Source of the DNA: Copromyces sp. CBS 386.78
Taxonomy: Eukaryota > Ascomycota > Sordariomycetes > Sordariales > Sordariaceae
Reading direction: 5' to 3'
Length of the DNA stretch: 37,003 bases
NCBI GenBank assembly: GCA_030685235.1
Contig: MU839295.1
Span: forward strand, 1-37,003
The notes under the pieces were generated by a model. It had not been told where the DNA came from, ran no database searches, and saw nothing but the letters and a program-made list of their open reading frames with translations. Positions 22,378-34,010 of this stretch are shown piece by piece; position 1 is the first letter of the stretch; each line of letters begins with the position of its first letter. The position numbers were made by a program, and so were the translations under genes.

Positions 22378-24407
22378 CCAAAATTTAATAGTAATACTAT
22401 AAAACGGTATATAATCGGCATAAAACAAAAAAAGAAAGAAGTTTAATAATTAAAGGATAATAACAAATAATATTTATTATTTAAAACGAAGAATTCCCTT
22501 TTTACTTAAGTAAGGATAAAAATTATTAGCCTCTAATCCTTCTTTTTTTAGAGGAAAATTCCGGATATTATAATATTAATTTATTTTTATAGAATAAATA
22601 AAGAAATTTTTGCGTATATTGTCTTAAATTATTTATAAATAGCCGACTATTAAATAACGGTAACCGATTAGCTATAAACGAAAGAAGAATTGTAAATTTA
22701 TTTAGACGACGGAATCCGAATTCAAAGAATTTTTTCGTAAGTATTATAATTTAATAAGTTAAACGAATATTATTTAGTAGTCGAATTAAAAGGAGAGTAG
22801 TATAATAAATTTATATAGTATTTATAAATATATTTATTTATAATATTAGAATAAGAAAGTATAAGAGAAATAGGAAGAGGAGGAGTTAAATTGCGTTAAT
22901 TATAATAATTATTTAATTACGAAGGTAGTATCGAAGTAATTAATTAATATTTATTTGCGGGCGAAAAATTTATAAAATATATTAAATATTAATTTTTAAT
23001 TTTTAATAATTTTACAGCGTTATTAGACCTAATTTTTTTTGGCGGGGGGGGGGGGGGGGCCGATAAAGTTAATAATTACTTTTAGGGAATTAATATTAGT
23101 ATTTTTTTTATTAAAGCCGAAAATAGGAGTAGAGGGACGATCGGCTAAGAATATTTTGTAATATCTTTTACGTTAGTAATTTTCGACCTTTATATTACGG
23201 TAGCGAAGAAGGATATTAGGGTTGTACGGGAGATTATTATTAATTAGGCGCTTACGTACGTTTTTAAAGAAGTTGATATAGGCGTTACGAAAACGATAAA
23301 TTAAAGGACTAAAATCGTTTTAAGAGTAGGATAATATAATAATTATAATTTAAATAGCGTTACGTTTATTATAGTAATTTAATAGAGTATTTAATATATA
23401 TTTTATATTAGTAATAAGATAAATAATATTCTATTTATCGGCATTTTAAAGAATATTAGAGAAGAAAATAAAAAGAAGATTGCGGGAAGAAATTTACTTT
23501 TAATATTAATATAGTAAATATATTTTATAAAGAATATACGGAATATAATAATATTAAAGGATAGGGTATTATAAATATAATTAGTAAATTTTATATTATA
23601 ATAGAAATAGGGAATATAATAGACGGTATTAATTAATATAGTTAATAGGGAAGAGGAGAGGCGAGTATAAAGATAAGGAGGATTTATTGGCCGGAGGGAA
23701 AGTTAAAAGTAAGGTTGGAAATTAATATTCGGATAAGGGATTAAAGTTCGGGCGTTAGAGAAGAAGGGGGCGTAAGGGAATAGGGGAGTTTAAAGGATAA
23801 AGAATTTATTATACGGATAAAATCAATATTATATTTAATAATATTATAATTAATATAAATTACAAAGTTTAAAGGGTTAGATATATGGCCGGAAGGATGG
23901 TTGGGAGTATAGTTAATAGAAGAAAACGCTATTTTAAAAGTTAATTAAATAAAGAAAAAGGGGCAATTTAAAAGATAGTAGCGGGGAGGAATTTAAATAG
24001 AAGGAAGGAAGGGGCCTTTATATTTATATAAATTTTAATAGAATTATAGGAATTTGGGGGATAACGATAAAGCGGGAGAAAAGGTAAATAATAAAGAAGG
24101 GACGATTATTATAGGCGGTTTAGGAGGAAGGAGCGGTATATAAAAATAATATTTCAATTATTCTAATATTAGGTCGAAGGTAGTAGAAGGGAAGTAATTT
24201 ATTTACTAAGGCGGTAAGTAAGTACTATTATAAATAGAATTAAAATAGAGTAGGCGCGATTTATTTGCAATTAAAAGGAGTTAGCAGTTTTTATCCGACG
24301 GCGCTTATCGCCGTACGGTTTCCTCTAGAGAACTAGGAGAAGTACCCTATACTAATAAGGCGCTATAGATAAGTAGTATAAGGAATAAAACTATTATTAT
24401 TATTATT
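22378..24407 (+). mobile_element. LINE-A, 3' block (post-RT region and tail)
   Basis: Continuation of LINE-A beyond LINE-B. It starts with AAATTTAATAGTAATA, the sequence that follows CCGAAATTT in LINE-C (31496). It contains a G16 run at 23044-23059 and ends in (ATT)n at about 24392-24407. The last ~215 bp is the segment repeated at the 3' end of all family members. To its right lies Gypsy-II sequence. A long frame is traceable if RIP stops are ignored (for example EYFVISFTLVIFDLY near 23150-23190), but I cannot assign it to a known domain. Confidence 0.85.
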
Positions 24408-26849
24408 ACCTTCCTATAAATTAAATATTGGGAAATATCTATTAATATTTATTTTCGAACCTTTTAGGATTATATTTCTAGTAAATTGGGTAGGAGTAGA
24501 TTAATTCTTCAACGCCAATATATATACCCTTCTAATAATAATATTTAATAATATAATAATATAACCCTTCCCTTCCTCAGTAGCCTACCTCGTTATAGCA
24601 GCGAAATATAATCTATTTACACTCCGTAAGGCTATTAATTAATTTCTACAAAAATTGCGAAGGATTCGTTAATTATAATTAGAGAATTCCCTTAGAAATA
24701 AAGTATCTTATAATATTATTATACAATTAACGCTTAAAAATAGATCCCTTTATATAGCTAAAAACCTTATATATTATTAGGTAGGTAGAGATTTCGTAGG
24801 AAAAGTCTAATTAATTTCCCTTAAAAATAAGCTTTAGGGCATCGGTATAAATCATAAAGATAGAATAAATGTGCGTATTTATAAAATTATTAATATTTAC
24901 TTTATATTTTTTTTATAGAAATTAGAAGGCCCTAGAGGTTTGTAAAATAGACTATCGGCAATTATATTCTTACTGCTAGGAATATATTTGATTTCGAAGT
25001 TGAAAATTTTAATTTAAACAATTTATTTTATTAGTAGGGTATTAGGGACATTATTAATAATACTATTAAATTAATATATAAAGACTATAGCATTTGTTTT
25101 AATAATAAAGCAAATACCGAATAAGTATTTTCGTAAACGTTTAAAAATATAGAAGAAACTTCGAAATTCCCTCTTAATAATATTATATCGCTTTTTAACT
25201 TCTAATTAAATTCCGCTTTCGAATTTGCAAGGATATTTCTTATTATCGGGGCCAATTTACTCTAATATTATGCCCTATCCTCCGATCGAAACGTTAACTA
25301 TAAGGTAAATTATATTATACTTCGGATTATTATAAACGAAAGTTATTAAAATCGGGGTAGTAGTTATAAAATATTAAAAGTATTCTATTACGAATTATTT
25401 ATTTTCGGTCTAAGTTTATTCAATTTCCTTTTTTATTAATATATAAAGGGGGATTATAATAATATTGAAGTTCTTAATCTAAATCCTATAATATCCGATA
25501 ATTCTAATAAAGGCTCTAATTTACTTAATTTCTTTACTTTTCCTATTTAGTCGGTATTCGTAGTAAATTTATTTATTAACTTTTATAACTTTATCTTTAT
25601 TTAGGGATCTCCCGTCGGGATTATAAAAGTATTTTACAAATATAACTTTATTTTAGTACTAATTGGATTTAATAGTTGCAATAATTCTTCCGGCTAATTC
25701 TATATTAAATAAGATTTTATTAATATTAATTAAGTATTTTAAAACGTATTTCTTAATTCCCTTTATATTAATTTCCTCCTTATCGTAGTTTATCTAGGGG
25801 CCTTTAATATAAATATCGTTAAAGTGGGGTTAAAAAATATCGGGAATTAAATTATAGAATACTTTAATTATTGCCCTTATAAATTGGGTAATAGAATTAA
25901 TACTTCTTTAAAGTAAAATCGTTATTTTAAAATAATTAGGAGTGTAGAGAAAGTAATAATATTTCTATTAGTTTCTTCGAAAGGGATTTAATTATAATTA
26001 AAAAAGAAATCGAATAAAAAAATTATTTTACAATTTCCAAAACCTTTATTAAACTCTTCGTAACCCGGGGGTAAATTTATATTTTTTAAAGTAACTTAAT
26101 TAATCTTTTAAACGTTATTAATTAAGCGTACACCTCTATTCTTCTTAATAACAAAAAACCAATTATTTTAGTAAATAACGTAACTTTCTTCAAAAATTCC
26201 CTTCTTTATCCTTTCCTTAAATAAATTATAAATTTAATTATAAAAAGCCTTAAAGATAGGGATAGCCTTAATTTACTAAGCTAAATACGGGATAGTACGG
26301 ATTTACTATAGGGGAACTATATTGGAATCGAACTTTCTATATTCTATAAAATCCTAAGTAAGAGTATATTCCCTGTTATAGAAAATATAAATAAATAATT
26401 TAATTTCGCTATCGTTCAAAATACTTTAGACCGTTTTAATTGTAATTTAAAAACGCTCCTCGGTTAATTTCAACCCTTTAATTAACTCTATAGATTAGAA
26501 AAAATATAATTATCCTACTCCGTACCGGAATTCTCTAGAATATTAATAATCCGCTCCTATACTTAGGCCTATTTATTTACCTTCTAATTAAAATTTCCTA
26601 CCGGTTTCAACCCATTAGAACCTATATTATTAATTAGGTTAATTTTCTAATTGACCTTCTTATATATAATATTAATTTATACGCGGAAAATCGTCGGTAC
26701 TTACCTCGCTTTCTTTACGGATTTCCTTACAACCTTCTTAAACTCCTTTACTAATACCTTTTTAATCCTCCTCTTTACCTATTAGGGAATAATTATTACT
26801 TTTAATTCTTCCGAATCCTCTTTAATATTAATTTTAAATTTTTTTTTCT
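24408..26849 (-). pseudogene. Gypsy-II pol: RT, RNase H, start of integrase (remnant)
   Basis: Minus-strand remnant of a Ty3/Gypsy-type pol from a lineage different from Gypsy-I. RT motifs in order: WFFVIKKNRGVRLINN (about 26165-26120), LPPGYEEFNKGFGNCK (26077-26030), then LFDFFFNYN (26011-25985), where a DFFSGYDQ-type box is expected. FNDIYIKGP (25826-25796) is the catalytic box, FxDD turned into FND. RNase H follows, with VNVSIGG near 25300-25281 (Asp now Asn), then YLFGI-FIIKTNA and KYIPSSKNIVADSL near 25080-24930. Left of 24900 comes the beginning of an integrase-like region, cut off by LINE-A. The block continues across LINE-C into 34141. No 3' LTR is present in the window. Confidence 0.82.
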
Positions 26850-26879
26850 ACTTTATACCGAACTCAGCCGTCGCTGCCG

Positions 26880-28304
26880 ATAACGATTGACGGAGGTGCG
26901 AGTGGGTTCGAAAATAGCGTCTACAACCCCTTCGGAGGCATTTTAGGATATAACGACCCCGACGCCGCACTTGCTATAAAGACTTTAGAGAAGACGGAGG
27001 AAAACGATAAAACTATAAAGAAATTTATTGCTATAGCGAATAAAATTATAGATTACGCCGCTATAATAACCGACGACCGTCGTTAAATTCGAAAGTTCTT
27101 TTTCGAATTCGCGAAAATTCTTGCGAAGAAAAGTGGGTTTAAGATGCTTGAGGTAGATAAAGCCGCCGAAGCCTAATTTATTATTAAGAAGGATTTCGAC
27201 GATTTAAAAAAGTTTATTTCGAAGGAAATAAAAAAGGATATTTAAGAAGTACTAAGAAAATAGGTTAATATTGTCCGGAAGTCGCTAGATAGAATTAATA
27301 TTATTTTCTACTATTTATTTATTATTATTATTAAAAAGTTTATCCCCTTTAATTACGAACGTTAGTTTACTATTAAGGGGGTTTAAATTGCCGCTAAATT
27401 TATTACGTATTCGAACGATAATATAAAGTAAATTATTAAGAGCGTTCTAAAAGAGAGCTTATATAAAGTAATTTACGTAATTATTAGGATAGTAATAAGC
27501 GGAAATTACGTAATTGTTTTTAACGAATTAATTAGGGATTAGTATTAAAAGTATTAAGTTTAGGCTAAAAAAGTCTTTGGAAAAGAAGCTATTATATTTT
27601 TAAATATTATAGCTATTTTAATTAAAGGAGTTTTATAAGTTAGTATTAATATAAAATAATTTAAATCGGTTATATAGGAAATAAGGGAGAGGAATAAGGA
27701 GGCGGAGATTATTTGGGTTAAATTTTAGAAGAGATGCGAAGGGGAGGAGAGAAGAATATTCTTAGTAGAAGTTGCGACTACGAGGGCTATAATCTTTTTT
27801 TAAGAGAATTTTTTCCTTTAGGATAGTAGTATATACGTATACGAATTATTCTAAATTATAACCCCCGCTTAATAATATTTTAAATATTAGTATTTTAGAT
27901 ATACGGTGAAATTCTATTATTAGGAAGACGTTTATAATTATTATAGTAAAGTTAAGTACGAAGGGCCGTATATAGGAGAAGAGAATTATTCTTTAAATAA
28001 AAATAATTTTTTAATCTTTTGTAAATTGTATAGGAAGTCGGGGTATTTTACTTTCGATAAAAAGAAATACCCGTTTATAAAAATAATTTATACGAAAGTA
28101 TTAATTAATTATATTAAAAAATTTTACGGTTTTATTATTTGTAAAGGATTAGTTAAACCGGTATTAAAACTAATAATAGAGACGGAGGAAAATATTATAA
28201 TCCTTGATACCCCCTTTAATTTTTATTTAATTATAATTTTAGAAAGATTATTTATAAGAGGAGGAAAAAAAGGCCGCCCTAAGAAGATTAAAGGCGGCTC
28301 TTAG
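26880..28304 (+). pseudogene. LINE-C ORF1 (zinc-knuckle protein) remnant
   Basis: Decayed ORF1. The N-terminal frame (SGFENSVYNPFGG, TTDDRR, EFAKILAKKSGFKMLEVDKA) lies at 26905-27165 and matches the open frame of LINE-B. The terminal 28026-28304 is still open (92 codons). Just upstream and inside it, zinc knuckles are visible with Cys/His eroded, for example CKLYRKSGYFTFDKKKYP, which fits C-x2-C-x4-H-x6-C. The C-terminus is very basic and contains GGKKGRPKKIKGGS, whose GRPKK core resembles an AT-hook. ORF1 proteins of this type bind element RNA. A DNA-contacting tail would be an extra feature, inferred only from the motif. The ATG at 28026 is internal to the old frame. Confidence 0.78.
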
Positions 28305-28439
28305 TTAAAACTTGTAAGTATAGGCCCGATAAATATTTATACCCGTTCTTAAAGTATAAGCAATTATATTTATATTAATTTTATTATTATTACGCCCTTA
28401 ATTATTATTATTATTTTTAAAGAAATAATACGCCTTTAG

Positions 28440-31400
28440 CCCATTATTAGATTAGAAGGAAGCTTTTTATAAGGTAATTAATAATTTAATTAAAAATATT
28501 TTATTAGAATATAGGAAAATTATGTGAGAGAGGAAAAACGTTATTCGAATAAGGGGAAACTTACGATATTGTAGCGATTTAAAAGCCGGGTAGGAATTTA
28601 AATAAAGATATTTATTAGCCGAGGGGTAATAAATATTATAGTATCAATTATTTAGAAAAAGGTAGAGTGGTAATTTATATAAATAAGAGGTAGAATTTGA
28701 AGGATTTAGACTTCTAGGTTGGGAAGGATTGGGTTATAGTAATATTAAAGAATTTACAAAAATCAATAACCGTTTATTCTATTTATTCTTTTATTTTCTT
28801 TTAAAGTATACCGGAATATTAATAAAGGTCTTCCTTCTTCGAATTCTTTAAGGAGAAACCTTTAGCCGGTTAATATATAATCATAGGAAATTATAACTTT
28901 TATTACCCTAATTAGGATTTAAAGAATAAGATTAATTTAAGTATTATAAAATTATTTATATAAGTATAGTAATAGAAATTTAATTTTATTACTTCCCGTA
29001 GAAAATAACGAAGTTCGGAAATATAATTAGAAGGGAGAAATACAGGATAACCGATTATATATAGGTTTTATAAAATATTAAGGCCGAATATTAAGGAATA
29101 TAATAGTACGGGTAAATAGGCTTAGACTATTACCCTTAGGAAGTTTAAATTTAAATAGGAAAAAGAAATAGGAAAGCGGAAGTAGAAGAAGGGTTTAGTT
29201 AGAATTTAATAAATGTGGAAAAGGTATAGGAAGCGGCGGAAAAATAAATATTAATTTTAAAAGGGATTATAACGGTAGAAGAATTCGAATTAGGATTTAA
29301 TAAGTTCGACGGCGAATTCGTTAGTATTGTAGAAGAATTCATCCTATATTAAAAAAAAGTCTGGGAAAATAAGCGGAGTAGTAGATTTTAAAATATAAAA
29401 TAATAATAAAGGAAGTACGGTAGAAATAGTAGGTTTAATTTAAGAATTAAACGCCTTTAAATTAAAGAGAATTTATAAAAGTAGTAATAAAAAAGAAGAA
29501 ATTTAAAACGAAAATTTAGAGAACGAAATAGTATAATTATATTATAAACGTATTAAAAAATTTAAATAAATTTTAATTATTAAAGAAGTAAATCAGGATA
29601 CGAAGTTATTATTTAATAAATTTACTAAAATTATTACCCTTTAAATAAAATAAACGGGCGAACGAAGTTAAAGATTATAGTAGTAAAGTAAATATTTTTA
29701 TTATTTATTTCTTCTTAAAAGTAGAAGTCCTAATAAGCTATTTATTAAATTGGATTTAATTATTAAATAGCGATACCTTAGTACTTATTAATAATTTAGT
29801 TATTGAAAAGGATATTTAGGAAGTTTTTTTAAGGATAGCGCTTAATAAGGTATTAAGTATCAATTAATTCTTAAATAAATTTCTAAAAATATATAGGGAA
29901 TTATTTAAATAAATAATAACGGCTTTTACTATAGCGAACCTCTAGTTTAAATATTTCCCCTAACGGTTTAAAAATACGAAAGTAATTATTTTTAAAAAAT
30001 TTAAAAAAAGTACCGAATAATAAAAATTAGCCAGGGTATAGCGGCTTATATTACTTTTAAATAACGTTAGAAAAATCTTCGAAACTTTTATAATAAAAAA
30101 GTTAATATAAATAGTAAAAGAATATAATTTCCTTTTAGAAAGCTAAATAAGTAATTAAATAGGCCGTTTAACCGAATTCGCCGTCCGAATAATTATTAAT
30201 ATAATCTATACAGTATAGAAATTTAAAGCCGTAATATTTCTTATATTCTTCGATTTAAAGGGCGTATTTAATAGAATTAATTATATGTAATTCTTATATA
30301 TATTATAGGAAATATAATTCCTAAAATAAATCTTTTAATAAGTTAATAACTTCGTTATTAAAAAAAAAAAGTTCTCTTTTCTTCGACGACGAAATTTCTT
30401 AACTTTATAATATCGTAGTAGGCATACTATAAGGTTCCCTCCTTTTATTAATCCTTTTTATTCTCTTTATTATTTTATTATATTATAAATTAATTACTAT
30501 TTAAAACGTAATTACTATTAGCTTCGCTAACGATATTAATATTATTATAATAGTTAAAATTCTTGAAGAAAATTATCGGACGTTCTAAATAATATAGGAT
30601 ATTTATTCGAATTAAGTAATTAAGAGAGGGATAGAATTCGAAGTAAATAAAACAGAATTTATATATTTTATACGGACGAAGGAATTAAGAATAGAAATTC
30701 TTTAAATTAAAGGAATTATATTTAAATTAATAGAATTAATTAAATTCTTTAGGGTTTATCTAAATTGGAAATTTAATTATTAAATATATATAAAAGTAGA
30801 AAAAAAAAATAATTATATAAACGAACGTATTAATATTATTAGTAATAGAAATTTGCGGTTATTCTTTTATATAAACGAAGGAAATTTATATTAAATATAT
30901 TCGGAATATAATTATATATAGAGTATTAGCTTTTTATTAACTGACCGAAGTTTATAGTAAATTACGAAAGATAGCGATTAAATTAATTAAATATTAAATT
31001 AAATTTTTAAAGATTATCGCCGGAATATATAAAACTACGTTAATAAAGAATTTAAAGATAGAAACCTTTTATCCGCTATTCGACTTCTATTTTAATAAAT
31101 AAATTAAGGCTTTTCAAAAAAAGTTTACCTATATAAATTAAATAGGGTTCGTCCGAAGGATTATAATTTAAGTAATTAATTATATTCAGGTAAAGAGAAT
31201 AAAAAGTCGATTATCCGCTAATAAATTAGAAAGTAGTACCGTTAAAGTTAAATAAATTAAAGAATAGGTACCGATAGAGAAATTTCTAATAATTATAGTA
31301 GGTCCGCCCCCGGTAATAGGGGCGTTACCGCCCCTATTATAAATATTAAAATTAATTGCTATAAATTATAAAGGGTAATTAGAAGAAATAATAATAAGAG

Positions 31401-31560
31401 AATAAATATTGCGCTATAATTATTAATTAGCGGTAATAATAATTAAATTAGGCCGACGATACGAATTTATTATTGTTAACTTTAATCCGAAATTTAGTAA
31501 TAATATTATAAAACGGTATATAATTAATACGAAACGAAAAAAGAAGAAAGTTTAATAATT
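28440..31560 (+). pseudogene. LINE-C ORF2 (endonuclease-RT) remnant
   Basis: Decayed ORF2 in a different frame from ORF1. The endonuclease domain begins near 28490 (NIGKLCERG), with a degraded DIVAIQEPWRN motif near 28565-28600 (now DIVAI-stop-KPGRNLNKD) and GRVVIYINKR near 28665-28690. The RT palm has FDLKGVFNRIN (30250-30280), a GIPQGSPLSPILF-type box with stops (30424-30460) and the catalytic FAND (30523-30534, from FADD). The thumb reads AGIYKTTLIKNLKTETF near 31020-31075. The same frame runs on through KLGRRYEFIIVNFNPKFSNN into KRKKKK near 31550. No RNase H was recognised after the RT. Classification as a Tad-like LINE rests on domain order and fungal-type motifs. Confidence 0.83.
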
Positions 31561-33385
31561 AGAAGACGACGATGAATAATACTTATTATTTAAAGCGAAG
31601 AATTCTCTTCTTATTTAAGTAAGGACGGAAATTATAAATTTCTAATCTTTCCTCTTCCGGAAGAAGGTCCCGGATATTATAATATTAATCTATTTTTACG
31701 GAGCGGATAAAATTTTTTTTATATATATTATTCTAAATTATTTATAGATAGCCGATTATTGGATAATAGTAATTAATTAATTATAAATGAAAGAAGAATT
31801 TTAAATTTATTTGGACGACGGAACCCGAATTGAGAAAATCCTTTTATAAATATTATAGTTTAGTAAGCTAAACGAATATTATTTAATAATTGAATTAGAA
31901 GGAGAGTAGTACGATAAATTCGCGCGGTATTCGTAAGTACGTTTAATTTTAATATTAGAATAAGAGAATACGGGAAAAATAAAAAGAAAGGGAATTAGAT
32001 TGCGCTAATTATAATAGTTATTTAATTACGAAAATAATACCGAAGTAATTAATTAATATTCTTCGTAAGCGAGGAGTTCGTAGAATATATTAAATATTAA
32101 TTTTTAATTCCTAATAATTTTGTAGCGTTATTAAACCTAATTTTCATTAGTAGGGGGGGGGGGCCGATAGGGCTATTAATTATTATTAGAGAATTAATAT
32201 TAATATTTTTTCTATTAAAATTAAAAATAGGAATAGAGGGATAATCGGTTAAGAATATTTCGTAATATTTTTTACGTTAGTAATCTTCGACTTTTATATT
32301 CTGGTATTAAGGAAAGATATTAAAGTTGTGCGGGAGATTGTCCGTAGTTAAGTATTTACGTACGTTTTTAAGGAAGTCGATATAAGTATTACGAAAACGA
32401 CGAATTAAGGGACTAAAATCGTTCTAAGAGTAGGATAAAATAATAATTATAATTTAAACGGCGTTATATTTATTATAATAATTTAATGGAATATTTAATA
32501 TATATTTTATATTAATAATAAAATAAGTAGCGCTCTATTTATTAACGTTTCGAAGAATATTAGAGAAGACAATAAAAAGAAGATTACGGGAGGAAATTTA
32601 TTTTTAATATTAATATAGTAAATGTATTTTGCGAAGAGTATACGGAATATAATTATATTAAGGGATAGAGTATTATAAATATAATTAGTAAATTTTAAAT
32701 TATAATAGAGGTAAAGAATATAACGGACGGTATTAATTAATATAGTTAGTAAAGAAGAGGGGAGGTAAGCGTAAGGATAAAGAGGATTTATTAGTTAGGA
32801 GGAAGGTTAAAAGTAGGGTTAGAAATTAATATTTAAATAAGGGTTTGGAATTTAGGCGTTAGGGAAGAGGGGGGCGTAGGGGAACGGAGGAGTTTAAGGG
32901 ACGGGGAATTTATTATACGGACGAAGTCGATATTACATTTAATAATATTACGGTTAATACGAATTATAAAACTTAAGGGGTTAATATATGGCCGGGAAGA
33001 CGGTTAGGAGTATAGTTAATAGAAGAGGATATTATTTTGAAAGTTAATTAAATAAGGAAGAAGGGGAAGTTCGAAAGATAGTAGCGGGGAGGAGTTTTTA
33101 TATAAAAGGAAAGGAAGGGCTTTTACGCTTATATAAACTTTAATAGAATTATAGGAATTTAGGGGATAATAACGAAGTAGGAGTAAGGGTAAATAATAGG
33201 GAAGGGATGATTATTATAAGCGGTTTAGGAAGAAGGAGTGGTATACGAGAATAGTGTTTCGATTATTCTAATATTAGATTAAAAGTAGTAGAAGGGAAGT
33301 AGTTTATTTGCTAAAGCGGTAGGTAAATACTGCTATAAATAGAATTGAAATAGAGTAGGCGCGATTTATTTGCGACCGAAAGGAG
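31560..33385 (+). other. LINE post-RT region, unassigned degraded frame(s)
   Basis: About 2 kb shared by LINE-A, -B and -C downstream of the RT. If TAA/TAG are read as former Gln/Trp codons, long open stretches can be followed. Acidic and basic segments come first (KAKNSLL, YFYGADKIF, 31600-31740), then EYFVIFFTLVIFDFYIL (about 32250-32310), TYVFKEVDI and TKIVLRVG (about 32350-32435), then a Lys/Arg/Gly-rich C-terminal part. I recognise no RNase H signature (no DGS box or spaced catalytic Asp) and no other family. It may be an ORF2 extension, a third ORF, or long 3' UTR. A run of 11 G lies at 32153-32163. Confidence 0.55.
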
Positions 33386-34010
33386 GAGACTCCCTCGGCG
33401 GGTAGTGCCACTTCCATATACGGGCAGTGCCTAATAGCCCGTATAGGGAACTTTATATAGGGATCCTTCTACAGGTAGTGCTATAGTAATCCCTAACCTT
33501 GTAAAATTCCGCCTCTTCACTAGTATTAGACTTTTCCTTTTCCTCGTTGTTATATAGGTCGTCGTCGCTGTCATTTTGTATTTGAGTAGAGGTAGGGATA
33601 GGCGGTAAGGTAGGAGAGGTAGGTGTAAGTTTATCTCTACTATTGGTATATTGGGTATTAGAATCGCTACTAATATCGATGGCGGATATGCTGTTGAAAG
33701 AAAAAAGGTTAGTAGATAATTTAGTGTAATACGGCGAGCGTACTAACGTTGAGATTGTGTTAATACGAAGCGTTTTGGTATAGTTGTGAGGTTTTGTTGT
33801 GTTTGTTAACGGTTGTTGCAAAGAAATCGCGCAATTTTACGATGGCTACAAATCGCTAAGTTTAACGTTGTAGCCGCTAAGTAACTATTATTTTATAGGG
33901 TTAGGAATTACTATGGCACTGCCCGTATAGGAAACCCCATATAGGTTCCCTATGCGGGCTACTAGGCACTGCCTGTATATGGAAGTGGCACTGCCCGCCG
34001 AGGGAGTCTC
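33386..34010. mobile_element. Mutator-like TIR element (625 bp), unmutated
   Basis: The terminal inverted repeats are about 66 bp, starting GAGACTCCCTCGGCGGG on both ends and matching at 62 of 66 positions. They are flanked by a perfect 9-bp target duplication CGAAAGGAG (33377-33385 and 34011-34019). Removing the element restores the LINE sequence CGAAAGGAGTTGGCGG seen in other copies. A 9-bp TSD with long TIRs is typical of Mutator-like elements. The interior keeps CA/TG, so it has not been through RIP. It is too short for a transposase and is probably a non-autonomous member. It contains one 122-codon frame. Confidence 0.92.
33453..33821 (-). CDS. Hypothetical 122-aa protein inside the TIR element
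   Basis: Open frame on the minus strand, ATG at 33821, ending within the left TIR. The product is hydrophilic: the N-terminal half is Asn/Thr/Ser-rich and the C-terminal half (about residues 85-105) is strongly acidic with NDSDDDLYNNEEKEK, then EEAEFYKVRDYYS. There is no signal peptide or membrane segment, and I do not recognise a domain. It is the longest intact frame in the window with normal base composition. It could be a relic of a transposase N-terminus, a captured host gene piece, or chance. Nothing visible shows that it is expressed. Confidence 0.35.
   Translation of the reverse strand: MQQPLTNTTKPHNYTKTLRINTISTLVRSPYYTKLSTNLFSFNSISAIDISSDSNTQYTNSRDKLTPTSPTLPPIPTSTQIQNDSDDDLYNNEEKEKSNTSEEAEFYKVRDYYSTTCRRIPI

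Noticed and set aside
22387..24407. The post-RT region as an independent transposon, because several copies begin at the same AAATTTAATAG position
   Set aside because: The 14-bp TSD around 26864-34140 includes RT and post-RT as one insertion. The shared start points are the LINE-A/LINE-B junction (target site at CCGAAATTT) and the LINE-D target, not element ends.
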